From contig JAIUCV010000019.1 in NCBI GenBank assembly GCA_026724425.1, positions 9,009,141 through 9,073,140 on the forward strand: 64,000 bases of DNA, in the 5' to 3' direction. Source of the DNA: Erythrophleum ivorense. Lineage: Eukaryota > Streptophyta > Magnoliopsida > Fabales > Fabaceae. This document shows, in pieces, positions 35,041 to 46,843 of the stretch (position 1 is its first letter; the number at the start of each line of letters is the position of its first letter). The notes under the pieces are model-generated. The model was not told the origin of the DNA and searched no databases. It was given only the letters and a program-made list of their open reading frames with translations. Made by a program: the position numbers and the translations under genes.

Positions 35041-37051
35041 TAGAAAATCAAAAGAAAAAAAAGGAATGGAAGGTTAAGATTTGATCTTGAAAAGGTTGAT
35101 TCAAGGGTCTAAATTTAGTATGACCATTTAACTTCATTAGATTCATCTTCTTCACCTCCATTCCACCATTTTCACGCCACACACAAGGAAGAAAGAAAGA
35201 AAAACGTGAAGAGAGAGAGAGAGAGGGAGAAAAAGTGGAAGATGAAGTGAAACTAAGCAAACTACCACCATTCTTCATCAAATTTCTTTATCTTCTCCAT
35301 CGTCCAACCTTTTCCTCCAAAGGGCAGCTGCATATTCATCTTTTGTTCAAGGTGAAATGTTGCTCTAAGTGGGAAGAGAAAGGATTTTAGTGTGAGAAAA
35401 GCAAAGGAAGCAAGGTTTAGGCTTAAAGAGTAAGTTTTCTCCATCTTATACTTGTAAATCATATGCTTTAAGCTAGTTTTGTTAAACCCTAGCTATGAGT
35501 TATTTTTGGACAGAATATGAATCATTAGAAATGGAGTTTATATGTTGAATATGAAGGCCTTGAAATGATGTTTATATGTTGAACATGAAGGCCATATGAG
35601 CTTAGTTATTGTTATTATGTGCTGAGACTTTGGAAAACACAAAGACTGTATTTTTGGGAAAATAGAAAGCATAGGGAGATGCTGTCCGAATTTTTCCAAA
35701 ATTTTTATGGTGTTTTCTTAATGTCTTAAAGTCATGCATACCAAATTTCAAGTCCTAAAACATAAAGGAAAAGGCTATGGAATTTTTAGAACCAAAGAAA
35801 CGCACTTTGAGCCTAAAACGAAGCTAGATTATGTGATGACCAAAACGTGATGTTGGGGCTGGAATTTGATGATTTTATCCATTCCAATGGATTTAAAAGG
35901 GTGATTTTAGCTAAGAATACCTATAGGAAAGACCCCAAAACACATGGGATAAAATTACTAAATTTTAGCCAAGAAATGCATACTATTCAGCCATAGTAAA
36001 TGGGAATGGAAGGAGTTAGATTTTTCCAATTCCAATGGTCCTATTAAGTTTAAAAGGGGTCATCATACTTTAGAAGTTAAGGTTTATGTGTTGATTGTAA
36101 TGAATTATCATTATGATTATAGGGTTTGATGTTGTTTTGGAAACTACAAAAGCAAGTAAACCGAGTCCCAAGGATTAAGGAGCAAAGTTTGCTAAGGTAG
36201 TAGTTTTCCTCTCTCTTTCTTTAAGCTTGTATGTTTGTATAATGATAAGTGGTATGCTATATCAAGTTGTCATTTATGTTATAAGATGAGATATGTATGC
36301 TTAGATTGTGCTTGGCCTTGTATGAAATCCCTTGTATTACTATGTGGTATATGGCACGTTGATTGGCATTATGTTATGTACTTACATGCTTGCTTGTGAA
36401 TGAGATTGGTTTACTACTACTGAGATTTCATAATCTCACCCCAAATATAACCCATGCTAGGTCCGAGTTCAAGCAAAGAAAGAGCAAAGAATGTGGAGAC
36501 ATAAATTGAGGACCTTACTTTTATGCACCACATTTTGTTATGTAATTAAATATTTTAGATTACTGTGTGCATGAGTTATGTTATGATATTGTAAGGTACT
36601 CAGGTATGAAATGGAAAGCCATGTATATACCTAACCCTGAAGTAAAAAGAGTATGACTAGTGTGCATAAGATGCAAGAATGCCTGCGCTTATATAAAGGC
36701 AAAATAATAATAATAATAATATGACCAATGAGCAGTAAAACTGTCCAAATTGTTGTAGGGGCAACTTTATATGAATATATATGTGCTCCACTAAGTAAGT
36801 ATTTTTCCCGTGTAAAGGGCTTAGAGAGCTTTGAAGTAGAGCCCTGAATTAATCCCATACGATTTTTCTATAATTAAGTACGTATTTTCAAAGTTAGATA
36901 AGAATTTGGAAATGACCAAATGAATAGTGAAATTGTATGAGGAAGTTTTTAAAAAGAAAAAAATTTTAATTAGTTCAGGTTTCCATTGACTCATCTAAGT
37001 TTTATATAAGGTAATTGTAGTAGGAAAAGTGTTATAAACTAAGGTATTACA
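35041..37051 (+). mobile_element. B: LTR fragment of another Tekay-like subfamily
   Basis: Plus-strand LTR-like DNA ending AAGGTATTACA at 37051. It carries the GAGATT/AATCTC hairpin followed by a C-rich run (36422-36437) and 'gctaggtccgag', modules placed as in the other LTRs, but the rest is diverged. GA-rich and ATA-rich simple sequence occurs at about 35213-35228 and 36705-36722. No supported gene. The left edge with A4 is uncertain by about 200 bp. Confidence 0.5.
36422..36437 (+). other. Conserved LTR hairpin, B copy (GAGATT / AATCTC)
   Basis: A 6-bp perfect stem with a TCAT loop, followed by ACCCC. The loop-proximal C-G pair of the Tekay version is lost, but the stem is kept. Confidence 0.55.
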
Positions 37052-37072
37052 CTATATGAATATGGTGTTACA
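37052..37072 (+). repeat. Last 21 bp of the E3 5' LTR
   Basis: CTATATGAATATGGTGTTACA matches the end of the 3' LTR at 45249-45269 and lies directly before the primer site. Confidence 0.6.
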
Positions 37073-37077
37073 TTTAT

Positions 37078-37089
37078 TAGCATCAGAGC
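37078..37089 (+). promoter_or_regulatory. Primer-binding site of E3, mutated initiator-Met type
   Basis: TAGCATCAGAGC differs at two bases from TGGTATCAGAGC and sits 5 bases after the LTR end, as in the intact Tekay element. Confidence 0.75.
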
Positions 37090-40000
37090 AAAGTTTCAAG
37101 CTTTCTAAGGTTGTATGTGGCTTGAAGATGTGGCTATAAGGATATGTAAAGGTTTATAGAGTTATGAAAAGCCTTGTATGAGGCATTTTAGGTGTATAGA
37201 TGTGGCTTATGTTTGTGTTTATGCTAAGTAAATTATGGAATGGTTTTGAGTATGTGGTAAGTTATGGGTGAGGTTGGCCTCTAGTTTTAGAACATAGTTA
37301 AGTGATCTAACGGCTAGAGCTTTATAAGCTATAGTAGCTCGCCAGGATCAGTGGGAAGCTTTGTGTATTAGCAGCAAGAGATGATTGCATGCTACTAGAG
37401 GGGCTTACTTAGTGAGGTTAAGAGAAGCCTAATCTCTCTAATTTCCATACTCAGACCATTAGGGGATGTCCTGCTCGATGTAGGGGTAAGATGTGAGGCA
37501 GCACAGTATGAGGTGAAACTGTTGCTGTACAGAGTAAGTATTGAGTGAGTTATCCCCTTAACCATGACACCCAGATACTAAGATGAAGTGAAGAACCCAT
37601 AAAGGTTATTCCCTCAAGCCAGAAATTTGAGTTACAAGCTATACTCCATAGAGCCCCGACAGCCCAGAGATGGCAGCTAGTTATGTATGAATGAAGCAAG
37701 AGGTGGAACCTTCTAACTTTAATGATAGGCTACATACAGAGGTAGTGAGACTCAAATTGAGTAGCTAATAAGCTCCCAGTTATAGTAGAGTGTATTGTAG
37801 TATAAATGGCCTTGTTAGTCATCTTCAGGCCAACCTGAGGAATGAGCTGCTACGGGGTCAATCGACGAATAGAGAGTGAGGACCCCTAGTACAAGTAAAG
37901 AAAAAGAGTAGTAAATGGTCACAGAAGATCAGTAAGTAACATGTGATCAGTGGACCTAGCAGTTAAGACTGAGAAAGAACTCAACGTTAGAGAATATCAA
38001 ACAGAGGAATAATAAGGTTGTTGAGACCTCCTATAAGGTGTTGACTCTAACCTAGGATACTACCTTATGAAACACTGAATGATAGGCTAATATGATGAGT
38101 TTAAGACCATGTAGACACTGTCAAGAAAACCTTGTTGACAGGGTCTTGAATTTTGCACTGCAATGTATGAGATCTTATAAACAAGATCTTGGACCTTGTT
38201 GACAGGATGTTATTGTAGTCTTGAAATTAACATAAGATAAGACTACTAGTAGTGAGGAATATAGTAAGTACCTAGAAGGGTGTATCTCATAGGTAACACC
38301 TAAAGATGAGTATGATTAGCCCAACGATAGAGATTCAGAAGAGAATAAGAATAATTTAAAAAGTACTAAATTTATTGTAAGCCTATATGAGTTAATAGGG
38401 CTTATTGTAAGGTACAGGTTTGATGAGATAGGTAGCCCAAACTAAGTACAAGTTGAAGTCTAGGGGAAGTGACCAGTAGCATCGTCCAGGTGAGATGTGT
38501 AAAAGAAAACATAGTATAAAAGGAGAAATTAATTTGATTGAAAGCTCAGTGAAAGTTCTCCTTGGATCGAGAAAGGGAAGATAAGACATCCTGAGTTAGG
38601 GAGACCACTCATTAGTGGTTAGCAAATTCCCTTAGATATACCCCCTGAATTGTAGAGTACAATATTAAGGGGAAGCAAGGGAGAATTAAGAAGCTAGTTC
38701 ACATAAGAGATGTCCTCGCTTTAGTAATGACTAAATGAATAGATAGAGCACAGAAAAGTAAATAGATAGGGGTCCAATAGTTAGTTAGATGATCTCTCTA
38801 ATATGAGAATAATGTAAGGTTAAGGCACGTGAGTAATTAAAACACCCAGAGCATAAGTCTTTAGTAAGGTAGAATTCGGACATTAAAAGTACGTGTCCTA
38901 GATTGGGTTAGTAAAACCCTAAAATCAGTACACTGTGTTCTTGGGGATGAGATTAAAGAGATTGAACAGAAAGAAATTCTAGCTCTGGTGTGAATATAGA
39001 TATAAGCTGAGGCAAGTAGTTAGTGCTTTAGTGTCTTTTGGGAAGCTTGAGAGAGTCAAAGACTACCTGAAAGGGTGAGTCTTTACATTACACAGAGAAT
39101 AAGGGTAAGCCAAGAGCACCACATAATGTAACTCCTAGGGTCACATGAAATAGAATTTTTCTTATAGAGAGACAGTCTAGTTAAGAGCAAAGCAAGAGTA
39201 AAAGAGAAAGTATACCCTCTTGATGTTATAAAGAGTGAACAAGTAAAGGGACCCAGGAAAAATGTAGGTGCTCTTGAGCGTAAAGAAACACAAACTTGCA
39301 AGAGGGACAATCAGTAGTAGAGCATTCTTTTACCTAAGTAAAAGGATAGTAAAGGTAAAAAAGAGAGAGAATATATGATGGTGTTCAAGTTGAGGACATA
39401 ATAGATTAAAAATAAATATCGAGTTGATGTGCTTAAGTACTTGAGAAAGAACACTTGTCCTTGGCATAGATGCCTTTTTAGCATGATAGTGCCTGCAATA
39501 AAAATAGTCGGGCAATGTAAAGAGACCTCAGGATGAAGTAAAGGAAGAGTCCTATTTTCCCTGAGTATCCTACAAAAATAAGGAAGATAAAGAAAAGTAA
39601 GAGAGGGATACTTTAGATTATTGAGAAACTTGTAATATATTGGCGATAGTGGCATTGAGCTTAGTCACAATGCGCCTGTGTATTAGTGTTTGATATTATG
39701 GTTTACTTGCAAAAACGGTTATATGATATTGGGTCTGGTCAACCCAGTAATAATGTGATTTGAGTGTATAGCAAATGATGACATCAATCAAAAAGTGTCC
39801 TAATAATCGAAGGGTAATTCTAGTTAGTGAGATGACGAGATAAGTCAGGAAAGAGAAGTGAAAGGATTCTTGTAATATTAGAATGGTAAGAAAAGTATGT
39901 AAAAAAGGAATCCCCAATAAAGAATAATAATATAGAAAAGAATGTGCTAACAGTATAGACCGTTTAGATTTAGGTAGCACGATTTCAGTGTATATAGTAT

Positions 40001-41733
40001 GAGTCCCCTTATGTATATGTAAACAAATAAGAAGAGTAATCACTATCTTGTAAAAGAGGTTAGGCACACTCGGCGCGCGAGATGCCTTGGTGCTAAAGAC
40101 ACCCAAGAGTAGAACGCGGGCATAGTCAGAGATTGTAGGATATGAGAGAAAAGACAAAATGAGGACAAATAAAGTAAGGTAACTGAATAGAATAAGGGAA
40201 GAAAACCTAAGTAAAAAAGGCTGAAGTGAGAGCTTAAGGATCCCATAAGGAGTAGTAAAGGAAAGTTAAAATACTCCTAAGTATTAGTATGATGGGATTA
40301 TAGAAAATCAGATAATACAGAACCCACTTCGCATAAAGAGCATGAGAGACATTTGAGTTGAGCCTTAGAAATTATAAGCGACAGTTACTAGACTTAGTGA
40401 GTATGTATTTTATTTTCAGATACAATAATCTTAGATTTTGATATCTTCTAGAGATGGATCGCAATAGATCATAGCATAGTACAATAGGTTGTAGTAGATC
40501 ATAGCTAAGCTCTGAAAGGTCGCAGTAGACCTAGGGGTTGCAATAGATCCTACAAAGTTATAGAGAACCCTCAGTTACAGTATGATAGTTCTCTGGTGAG
40601 ATGATAGCCTGAGATAGTTTTTACAGAGTAGTTAGTCTCTGAGACCAGTACAGTTTTAGTTAACTTTTGTCTCAGAGATTAGAGATCTCCTAAGTCTAGT
40701 AGACTATTGCCATTAGAGACAGTAAGGCTATGCTCATATAGTTAAACCACTGATTATACCCTTGCTAGATGAGCGTAGCATATGGGATGAAGAAAGCAAG
40801 AAAGTAACTTTTCAGAGTTAGAGTCAGATGAACTGTTACCCAGCAGATAGTAGCCCTGAGCGAGGAATAGAGAGATCCTTATATGCTAGACTATATATTT
40901 AAAAAGGGGTCAGGTGTAGTTTTCATAATAAGGAAGTGGTAGACCGTATCTCCAGTGATTGAGACTATGAGTATAGTTAACATCCCACCAGTGTTCAACA
41001 TTAGTTAGTGGTAGTTACTCTTTGATGCTAGTATGAGGAGTATAAGTTATATCAACCAGTATGGCGATAAACGACTACAAAATACCCACTCGTAAGTGAG
41101 CAAAAAGAGTAAGGAAAAATCTAGACCTAAAGAGGCAAATGTGTTAGTAAATTGAGAAACTGGGATCATTAAAAGTGAAAACTCCCCAAAGGAGCTGTAA
41201 TCCCAGTAAGTAATTGGGATATGAGGCTTATGATAGAAAGAAATATGAATTGTGATCATGGGATGAGCTAATAAGGAAAAGTGCAAAGATGAACAGTGGA
41301 TAAAAAACTCCAATGGCTCTGATGAACAGAAAAAGATAATGAGACCTTACAGAGAGCCATTGGGAGATGATACGAGAGATTTGACATTAAGTGAATTATC
41401 TCCCGAGGTACATAAATGAGTTTACTAAAAAGAACGTTAACCCCTACAAATGGGTTAAGACTAATCAAATATGATTAGTAAGCTTTCCCAAAATAAGGCC
41501 TTTAGAGTCAGAAACTTCTCTCCTTTATGAGAAGAACTAGCATGTGCTCTATAATAATAGAGCCCTCACTAAGGGCTAGTAATGAAAATTCTTTGGTAGA
41601 AAGAAATTTAAAAGAGTGTAATCACTAAGAGAAATGTATAGAGCCAGGAAGAAAGGAAGGACAGAACCAGATAGTAAGAATATAAAGAGTAAGAGAAAAA
41701 TGTACCCCTAAATTTTAAGGATGAAATTTATTT
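37090..41733 (+). pseudogene. E3 internal region, gag-pol decayed beyond reading
   Basis: The plus strand has no reading frame over 60 codons in 4.6 kb; TAG and TAA are very frequent. A short stretch at about 40342-40420 ('gagcatgagagacatttgagttgagccttagaa') matches the intact Tekay RT coding DNA at 12178-12260, just after its FIDD box, so the region derives at least partly from Tekay pol. At 40450-40600 there is a run of diverged 'GATCGCAATAGATC'-type words with no match in the intact Tekay element but shared with E0 at 540-680. Minus-strand frames of up to 153 codons (39696-40157) have no recognisable content. Confidence 0.6.
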
Positions 41734-41746
41734 AAGGGGGGAGAAA
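41734..41746 (+). promoter_or_regulatory. Polypurine tract of E3
   Basis: AAGGGGGGAGAAA directly before the 3' LTR. The preceding 'aaggatgaaatttattt' corresponds to the box before the Tekay tract at 14511. Confidence 0.85.
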
Positions 41747-44700
41747 TATAATATTTGGTTCTTTGAAAGTATGAGAAAATGTAAGAAACGTAACATATAG
41801 TTCTTCTGTAAACATATGAAATTCACCAAATATAAAGGAAAGTTTCTCCGAATAGAGTGATTTGAGGTCTAATAAAATTAGAATAATATTTTAGACCTTA
41901 AATAATGAATTTAGGAAGCCAAGGGTGCCCTAAAACAGAGGCTAAAATAGCCAAAAGGAATGTAATGAAATAGCTAAATGTAATGACATTTTCATAATTT
42001 TGAGCAATTTTTGGAATTCTCACAAGAGGCTTTCTAAATGGAAAATTTGAGTTTTTCGAGGTTCTCAGAGGCCTTGAAAACTATGAGAAGCCCCGGGACA
42101 ATTAAAACCCCTTTGGTGTACGTTTTCTAACATCAGTTGACCTGAACTTTGATCAGTTTGTTCGAGAAGGTTTTAGCTCTAAATTTAGTAATTCTAATAG
42201 CATTTTATAAGATTGAGAACTTAAATTTTATGATGGAAAAGATAATTCTAAAAAAGGAGCTAAAACAAAGCTAAAATAAAAATACCATTAACGCGAGACG
42301 TAAACATCATTTTTAAAACAATTGTTTCTTGAAACTTCCTTTATAAAAACGTCCCCACTTCTGCTCCACTCCTTATGATTAACTTTTTTGGGCTAAAATA
42401 GAACCAAGGGCAGATAAGAATGGCACACAAGATGGAGGGAAGAAGGAAGAGAGAAACCTAGTAAAAAGTGTAAGAATTTCATAGTTTTTTATGGTTTCTC
42501 TTTCACTAATCTTCTTCTCCTCTTTCTTTTCTTTCTTTCAATGATTTTGTTAAAGTTTTTGGGTCTCTTTTGAGGGCAAAATAGAAGGGAGATTTTCAAA
42601 ATTCAAAAGGAGAATCCAAGCAAAGGAAAAAGCATCCAAGAAAGGCTAGAAATTTAAGGTAATTTGCTACTTCTAAGCTTCAATCTCCTTGTTCTTCTTC
42701 CCTTCATTTCGCCTTAAGTATGGACAGCCAAGGAGCAATGAAATTTGAACTAAACTAAGGATGAATCTTAGGAAAATGAGCTAGTAGAACAAGAATATGC
42801 AAAAGAAACAATCAAATAACCATTAGATTTTAAGATAGCAAAGTTAGGGTTTCAAGTATTCCCTTAAAATTTTGTTTTGGTACAAGAGTTCCTAGGCTAA
42901 AATGAGTGTTTGGATGAGCTCTAAAGATTCCTAACAAGCTTTTCACATGCATCTTCCATTAAGAAAACAAGACAAGCTCACTTGGCATCTCTTTAGTCCA
43001 TAGCCATAGCCTAGAGAGGTTGGAGCACCAAGGGATAGTTTTAATTTGTTCCAAACTTGATTTTGGGTCATATATGATGGAAGAGAATAAGAGGAAGTCT
43101 TAGAAAAATTTTAAAAGTCATGGATAGTGAGATGTGGCTTTAGGTTCCATATTATGGTTTAAAGAAGCAACACCTAACTAGGCTCCTTAAATTGATTGTG
43201 TAATGACTCCAAGAGGCTTAAAAGGAGTCAATAATCACAAATAGATGAAAAAAAAATGGAGCCAAGATGATGTTTTCCTAAGGTTAATTTATTAAGTGCA
43301 TTATGGAATCATAAAAGAGCCATAAGCACCACTTAGTTTTTGAAATGATTGTGTAGTCTTAGAAATGATTCCAAGAGTGTAATTGGCTTCCATATGATAT
43401 GTATAGGCTAAAGGAAACAAGTCTCACATCCTTATGAGTGTGTGGCCAAGGAAGAGGAAGTATTCTTAAAGGGAAAAGTGTGCATTTCTAACAAAGGTAG
43501 CTCTCTCTCCTTTCTCTCATGCATGAGTAGATGTTTACCTTGTCTTGAATGTGTATATGTATGTTTTGAGCCATGAGAAATATTTTAGCATGCATCTATA
43601 TGCCATGGTACTATTACATTATGTCTTCAAATGATCCTTTTTGTATTTTCTCTGGTTTGCTTGAGTGTGGTGAAGCTAAGAACCCACTAGCCATGGTGAA
43701 AATGAGCCAAAAACCCTCAAGAATGGTTGAGACAAAGCCAAGAGTCTCCTATGAGTAAGGCCTAGTTCAAAGTCTTTAAGAAAAAAGGTGAGGCAAGTGC
43801 AAAATCCTTGAAAAGAATAGGTGATGCTAAACAACTTATTTGGCAAGCCTATGTATGTTTAGTATAACTTCTTGAAAATTAGAAATGTTTCATGAATGAC
43901 TACATCCTTCATGATGTTCATGCATGCATTTTTAGACTTGGATTTGTACCCTTTATGTATGGTTGTAAGGGAGAAGAGCTATTGGGATTCCTAGAATCTC
44001 ATTCCTTCCCTCCCCCCCACATGTCTAACATATCTTGGTGGACCAAGTGAACCAAGGAATGGAAGCCACCAAGCCTAAAGGAAGAAGATTGACAATAAAG
44101 TGTGAAAATTTGCCATTTTATAGCCATATGTGTGGCATATGATTTTATCCCTTATTTTATATGTTATATGACTTCATGAACATATGTAAATATATAAATA
44201 TATGATGTATGAATGAGATTTGGTGCCATATGTATGATATAGCATAAATTGGACATTGAATGACAAGAACTAGTATCTGTGCTCTTGTGTATATCTTGGG
44301 GTGGATGAGTGAGTTTGTGAAATTTGGGTTTGTGCACCTTTGAGACATGTTTAGTAGACCATTTTTGTGCTTTCCCATATGTTCAAGTGGCTATGAGAGC
44401 CTTGGAACCAAAATTGACCCTTTTGAGACCATTTAAGAAGCTTAAAAAAGCAATTTTGCAACTCAATATCAAGATTTGGCCAAATGAATGAATTTGCTCA
44501 TGAAATTTGGCATGCATATAGGTATTATCTAGGGATTTGTGAAAAGCTAAAGATCAAATTATTTAGAATTCTGTGGAATTAATTATGATTTTTTAAAGTT
44601 GCCATTTTTCTACTATTATGGTATAAGCACTATTCATATGGTCAGTTTTTTGTGCTGTGTCATTTGAGGGCCAAATGGTACCTAATACTCATGAAATTTT

Positions 44701-45269
44701 ATAGGTATAAACTAGACATAATAAGATTTCTATAGCCACTAACATCAGCCTAATTAGACATCTGAGCAGGGAGATACAAATTTTTGAAATTTATGGAAAG
44801 TACTAGTAGCGACATGAGACGTTGGTTATTGTTCCATCAATTTCTAGTAGCTAGATGTCCTTGTTGTGGTCTGGAATTATTTTTACATAAATTAGACATC
44901 TATATATTTTCTAGAATGATATAGTGTGATTGATTTAAGTTTTTCTAGAATTAGTTATGAATTTTCAAAGTTGATGATAGAAAACTGGCCCCTGAACTTG
45001 AGGCTACACTTGTGAATTTTGTGTATATATTCCATTAGCTCGAGTTCTTGGGCACTTCTTGAAATGGTTATGAGTTGTAATTGTGTATTTAAACATAAGA
45101 ATGAGATGGATGGGTTCATATGGTCCATGGGACACATAATGAAAAATTTATCCATGACGTAACACGAAAAATTTCATTATTTTTACTGTATTTTCCTTGA
45201 GAAAATAGCTTGGCCAATGGATATGCACTAGAAATGAGATGAGATAGTCTATATGAATATGGTGTTATG
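41747..45269 (+). repeat. 3' LTR of E3
   Basis: A 3523-bp LTR beginning TATAATATTTGG (TG changed to TA) and ending GGTGTTATG (CA changed to TG). It is full length and serves as the reference for the broken 5' LTR. A hairpin GGGATTC/GAATCTC lies at 43984-44000. A C-run of about eight follows near 44010. E2 gag resumes after it. Confidence 0.75.
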
Positions 45270-46067
45270 TTAACCACATAGAGGTGCAGGGAGTTGTTAA
45301 GGTTGTCTTTGCCCGAGTGCCAACTATTTGACCATGGAAGCCAACACCTCAAGTTTATTTTCTATTCTTTGTTGATCCATATGAGTGGCATAGATTTTGC
45401 TTACTCCTCTAGTTGGTGCATTTATTCTAGTGTCAAATTATTGTGTATTCTATGCCATATTCACAATGAGGTCTTTGGCAGCAGTTGGAGTATTATTAAC
45501 CAATGCTCTCTTTACAACAGCATTAACCATACTTCTATCCATGGGTAGTAAGCCTTCATAAAAGTACTGAATTAGAAGTTGGTCACTGATTTGATGGTGA
45601 GGACAACTTATACAAAGTTTCTTAAACCTTTACCAGTACTCATACAATGTTTCTCCATTTATTTGTCTAATACCACTAATCTCTTTTTAGATGGCAGCAG
45701 TTCTTAAGGCAGGGAAGAATTTCTCTAAAAATATTCTCTTCAATTCATTCCATGAAGTGATGGCTTGAGGTTGAAGATAATAAAGACAATCTTTAGTTGC
45801 CCTATCTAGTGAGAAAGGAAATGCTCTAAGCTTGATGTGCTCTTTTGAAGCTCCTTATGGCTTCATGGTGGAACAAACCATATGGAACTCATTGAGATGT
45901 TTATGCAGATCCTCACCTGCAAGACCATGGAACTTTGGAAGCAAATGTATTAATCCAAATTTAAATTCCAAAGTAGCATCAAGTTCAGAATATTGAATAC
46001 AAAGTGGTTGGTAATTAACATTGGGTGCAGCTAATTCTCTAAGATTTCTATCATTATTACCAGCCAT
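45270..46067 (-). pseudogene. E2 gag, N-terminal part
   Basis: The start ATG is at 46065-46067. The first 70 residues contain 'LRELAAPNVNYQPLCIQY' and 'LIHLLPKFHGLAGEDLHKHLNEFHMVCSTM', a gag N-terminus very common in plant Athila-type elements. After a TAA at 45855 the frame continues through the gag domain ('HIKLRAFPFSLDRATKD', 'NELKRIFLEKFFP', 'GETLYEYW') with at least two more stops, and reaches APLCG near 45280, where E3 interrupts it. It would form the capsid of the particle. Confidence 0.8.
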
Positions 46068-46522
46068 ATTTACTACTTAAAATCAATATCAATATCAAAA
46101 TCCAAATTTAATTTGCAATTACTTCCTATATTGTTTGTTATCTTAGAAATCAACTTAGTAGTCATAACTTCTTTAATCTTATGATTTCTAAGTTGTGTAT
46201 GAAAACTCCTACCAATTTTTGGATCAAACTAAATTAAATCTCTATTAGAAGATCTTGTCATATACCAAGAATGAAATAAAATAAAAGAAATTGCCCAAAA
46301 ATTACCAAGAAAAATCAAAATAAATTCAAAAAAAATAGAAAAAAATTACAAAAAATCAATAAAATGGTTTAAACAATGGAATTTGACCAAAAAGTGACCT
46401 AGCACATAGTTTACTATGACTTCAATTTCTCACAACACCTAGAACCTATATACCAAGTTTCAGCTCAATCAAAATTAAAACTAAAGAATTTCCTACCCTA
46501 ATTAATTATGATTTATTGGCTC
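46068..46522 (-). other. E2 leader between primer site and gag
   Basis: AT-rich untranslated leader on the minus strand, with A-rich runs near 46310-46370. No gene is supported. Confidence 0.65.
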
Positions 46523-46540
46523 CTTGGCAATGGCACCAAA
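46523..46540 (-). promoter_or_regulatory. Primer-binding site of E2, Athila (Asp-tRNA) type
   Basis: The plus strand reads CTTGGCAATGGCACCAAA. On the minus strand it is TTTGGTGCCATTGCCAAG, a mutated form of TGGCGCCGTTGCCGGGGA, the usual Athila primer site. Confidence 0.75.
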
Positions 46541-46544
46541 ATCT

Positions 46545-46819
46545 TGGTAAAGAAATTACTGTTCACTTGTAGTTTTTGAACTAGCCAAGATTAGTGAATT
46601 TTTACTGGTTTGTAGTATAATCCTACCAGGTCATTTCCCATGGAGCTATTAATCAAATCAATTAGTTTAGGAACGACAAAGTTAGAATTATAATGATTGA
46701 GGGTTCAAATATAAAATTGCACTAATTAAACCGAATAGTAAATTAATTAACAAAAACAAAACAAAATGAAATTCAATTAGAAAGAAACGTAACCAATCCA
46801 AAATTCTTCTCCTAATATT
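46545..46819 (-). repeat. 5' LTR of E2, first 275 bp before interruption
   Basis: Aligns with the start of the 3' LTR (20448-20760), including 'ccatggagctattaatcaaatc' and 'gcactaattaaaccgaata'. It is cut at 46820 by A6; the remainder should lie beyond the window. Confidence 0.75.
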
Positions 46820-46838
46820 TATAACATCTGGTTCCTCC

Positions 46839-46843
46839 ATAAA
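46839..46843. repeat. Left target-site duplication of A5 (ATAAA)
   Basis: Exact match to 62624-62628. Confidence 0.8.

Larger units (their letters stand above)
29826..45269 (+). mobile_element. E3: old Tekay-like retrotransposon inserted in E2 gag, with a scrambled 5' LTR
   Basis: Parts: a 5' LTR (29826-32400, then only 37052-37072), a primer site (37078-37089), an internal region of 4674 bp, a polypurine tract (41734-41746) and a 3' LTR (41747-45269). The two LTRs are clearly one pair, yet differ by roughly one base in ten, so the insertion is much older than the Tekay element at 7007. The internal length (4674 bp) is close to that of the intact Tekay element (4769 bp), but no gag-pol frame survives. 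I could not find a matching target duplication: the flanks are GCACG on the left and TTAAC on the right. Confidence 0.72.
20448..46819 (-). mobile_element. E2: decayed Athila-like retrotransposon, minus strand, interrupted and running past the window
   Basis: From left to right the parts are the 3' LTR (20448-21562), a polypurine tract (21563-21578), 3' noncoding DNA (21579-22287 and 25024-25708), pol (25709-29179), gag (29180-29825 and 45270-46067), a leader (46068-46522), the primer site (46523-46540) and the start of the 5' LTR (46545-46819). Inserts are A2, E3 with A4 and B, and A6 with A5 and E1. All proteins carry stops, and the RT has a large deletion. The FMDDF form of the RT box and the Asp-type primer site place it in the Athila lineage. 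The left flank ACTAA (20443-20447) is the candidate target duplication; its partner lies outside the window. Confidence 0.8.

Noticed and set aside
35048..35462. Small minus-strand proteins near 35.1-35.5 kb
   Set aside because: Simple GA-rich sequence at an LTR junction; hydrophobic Phe/Ser-rich products arise from composition.
39696..40157. 153-codon minus-strand frame in the E3 internal region
   Set aside because: Antisense to decayed gag-pol, no recognisable motif; open because sense-strand TAG and TAA become CTA and TTA on the other strand.
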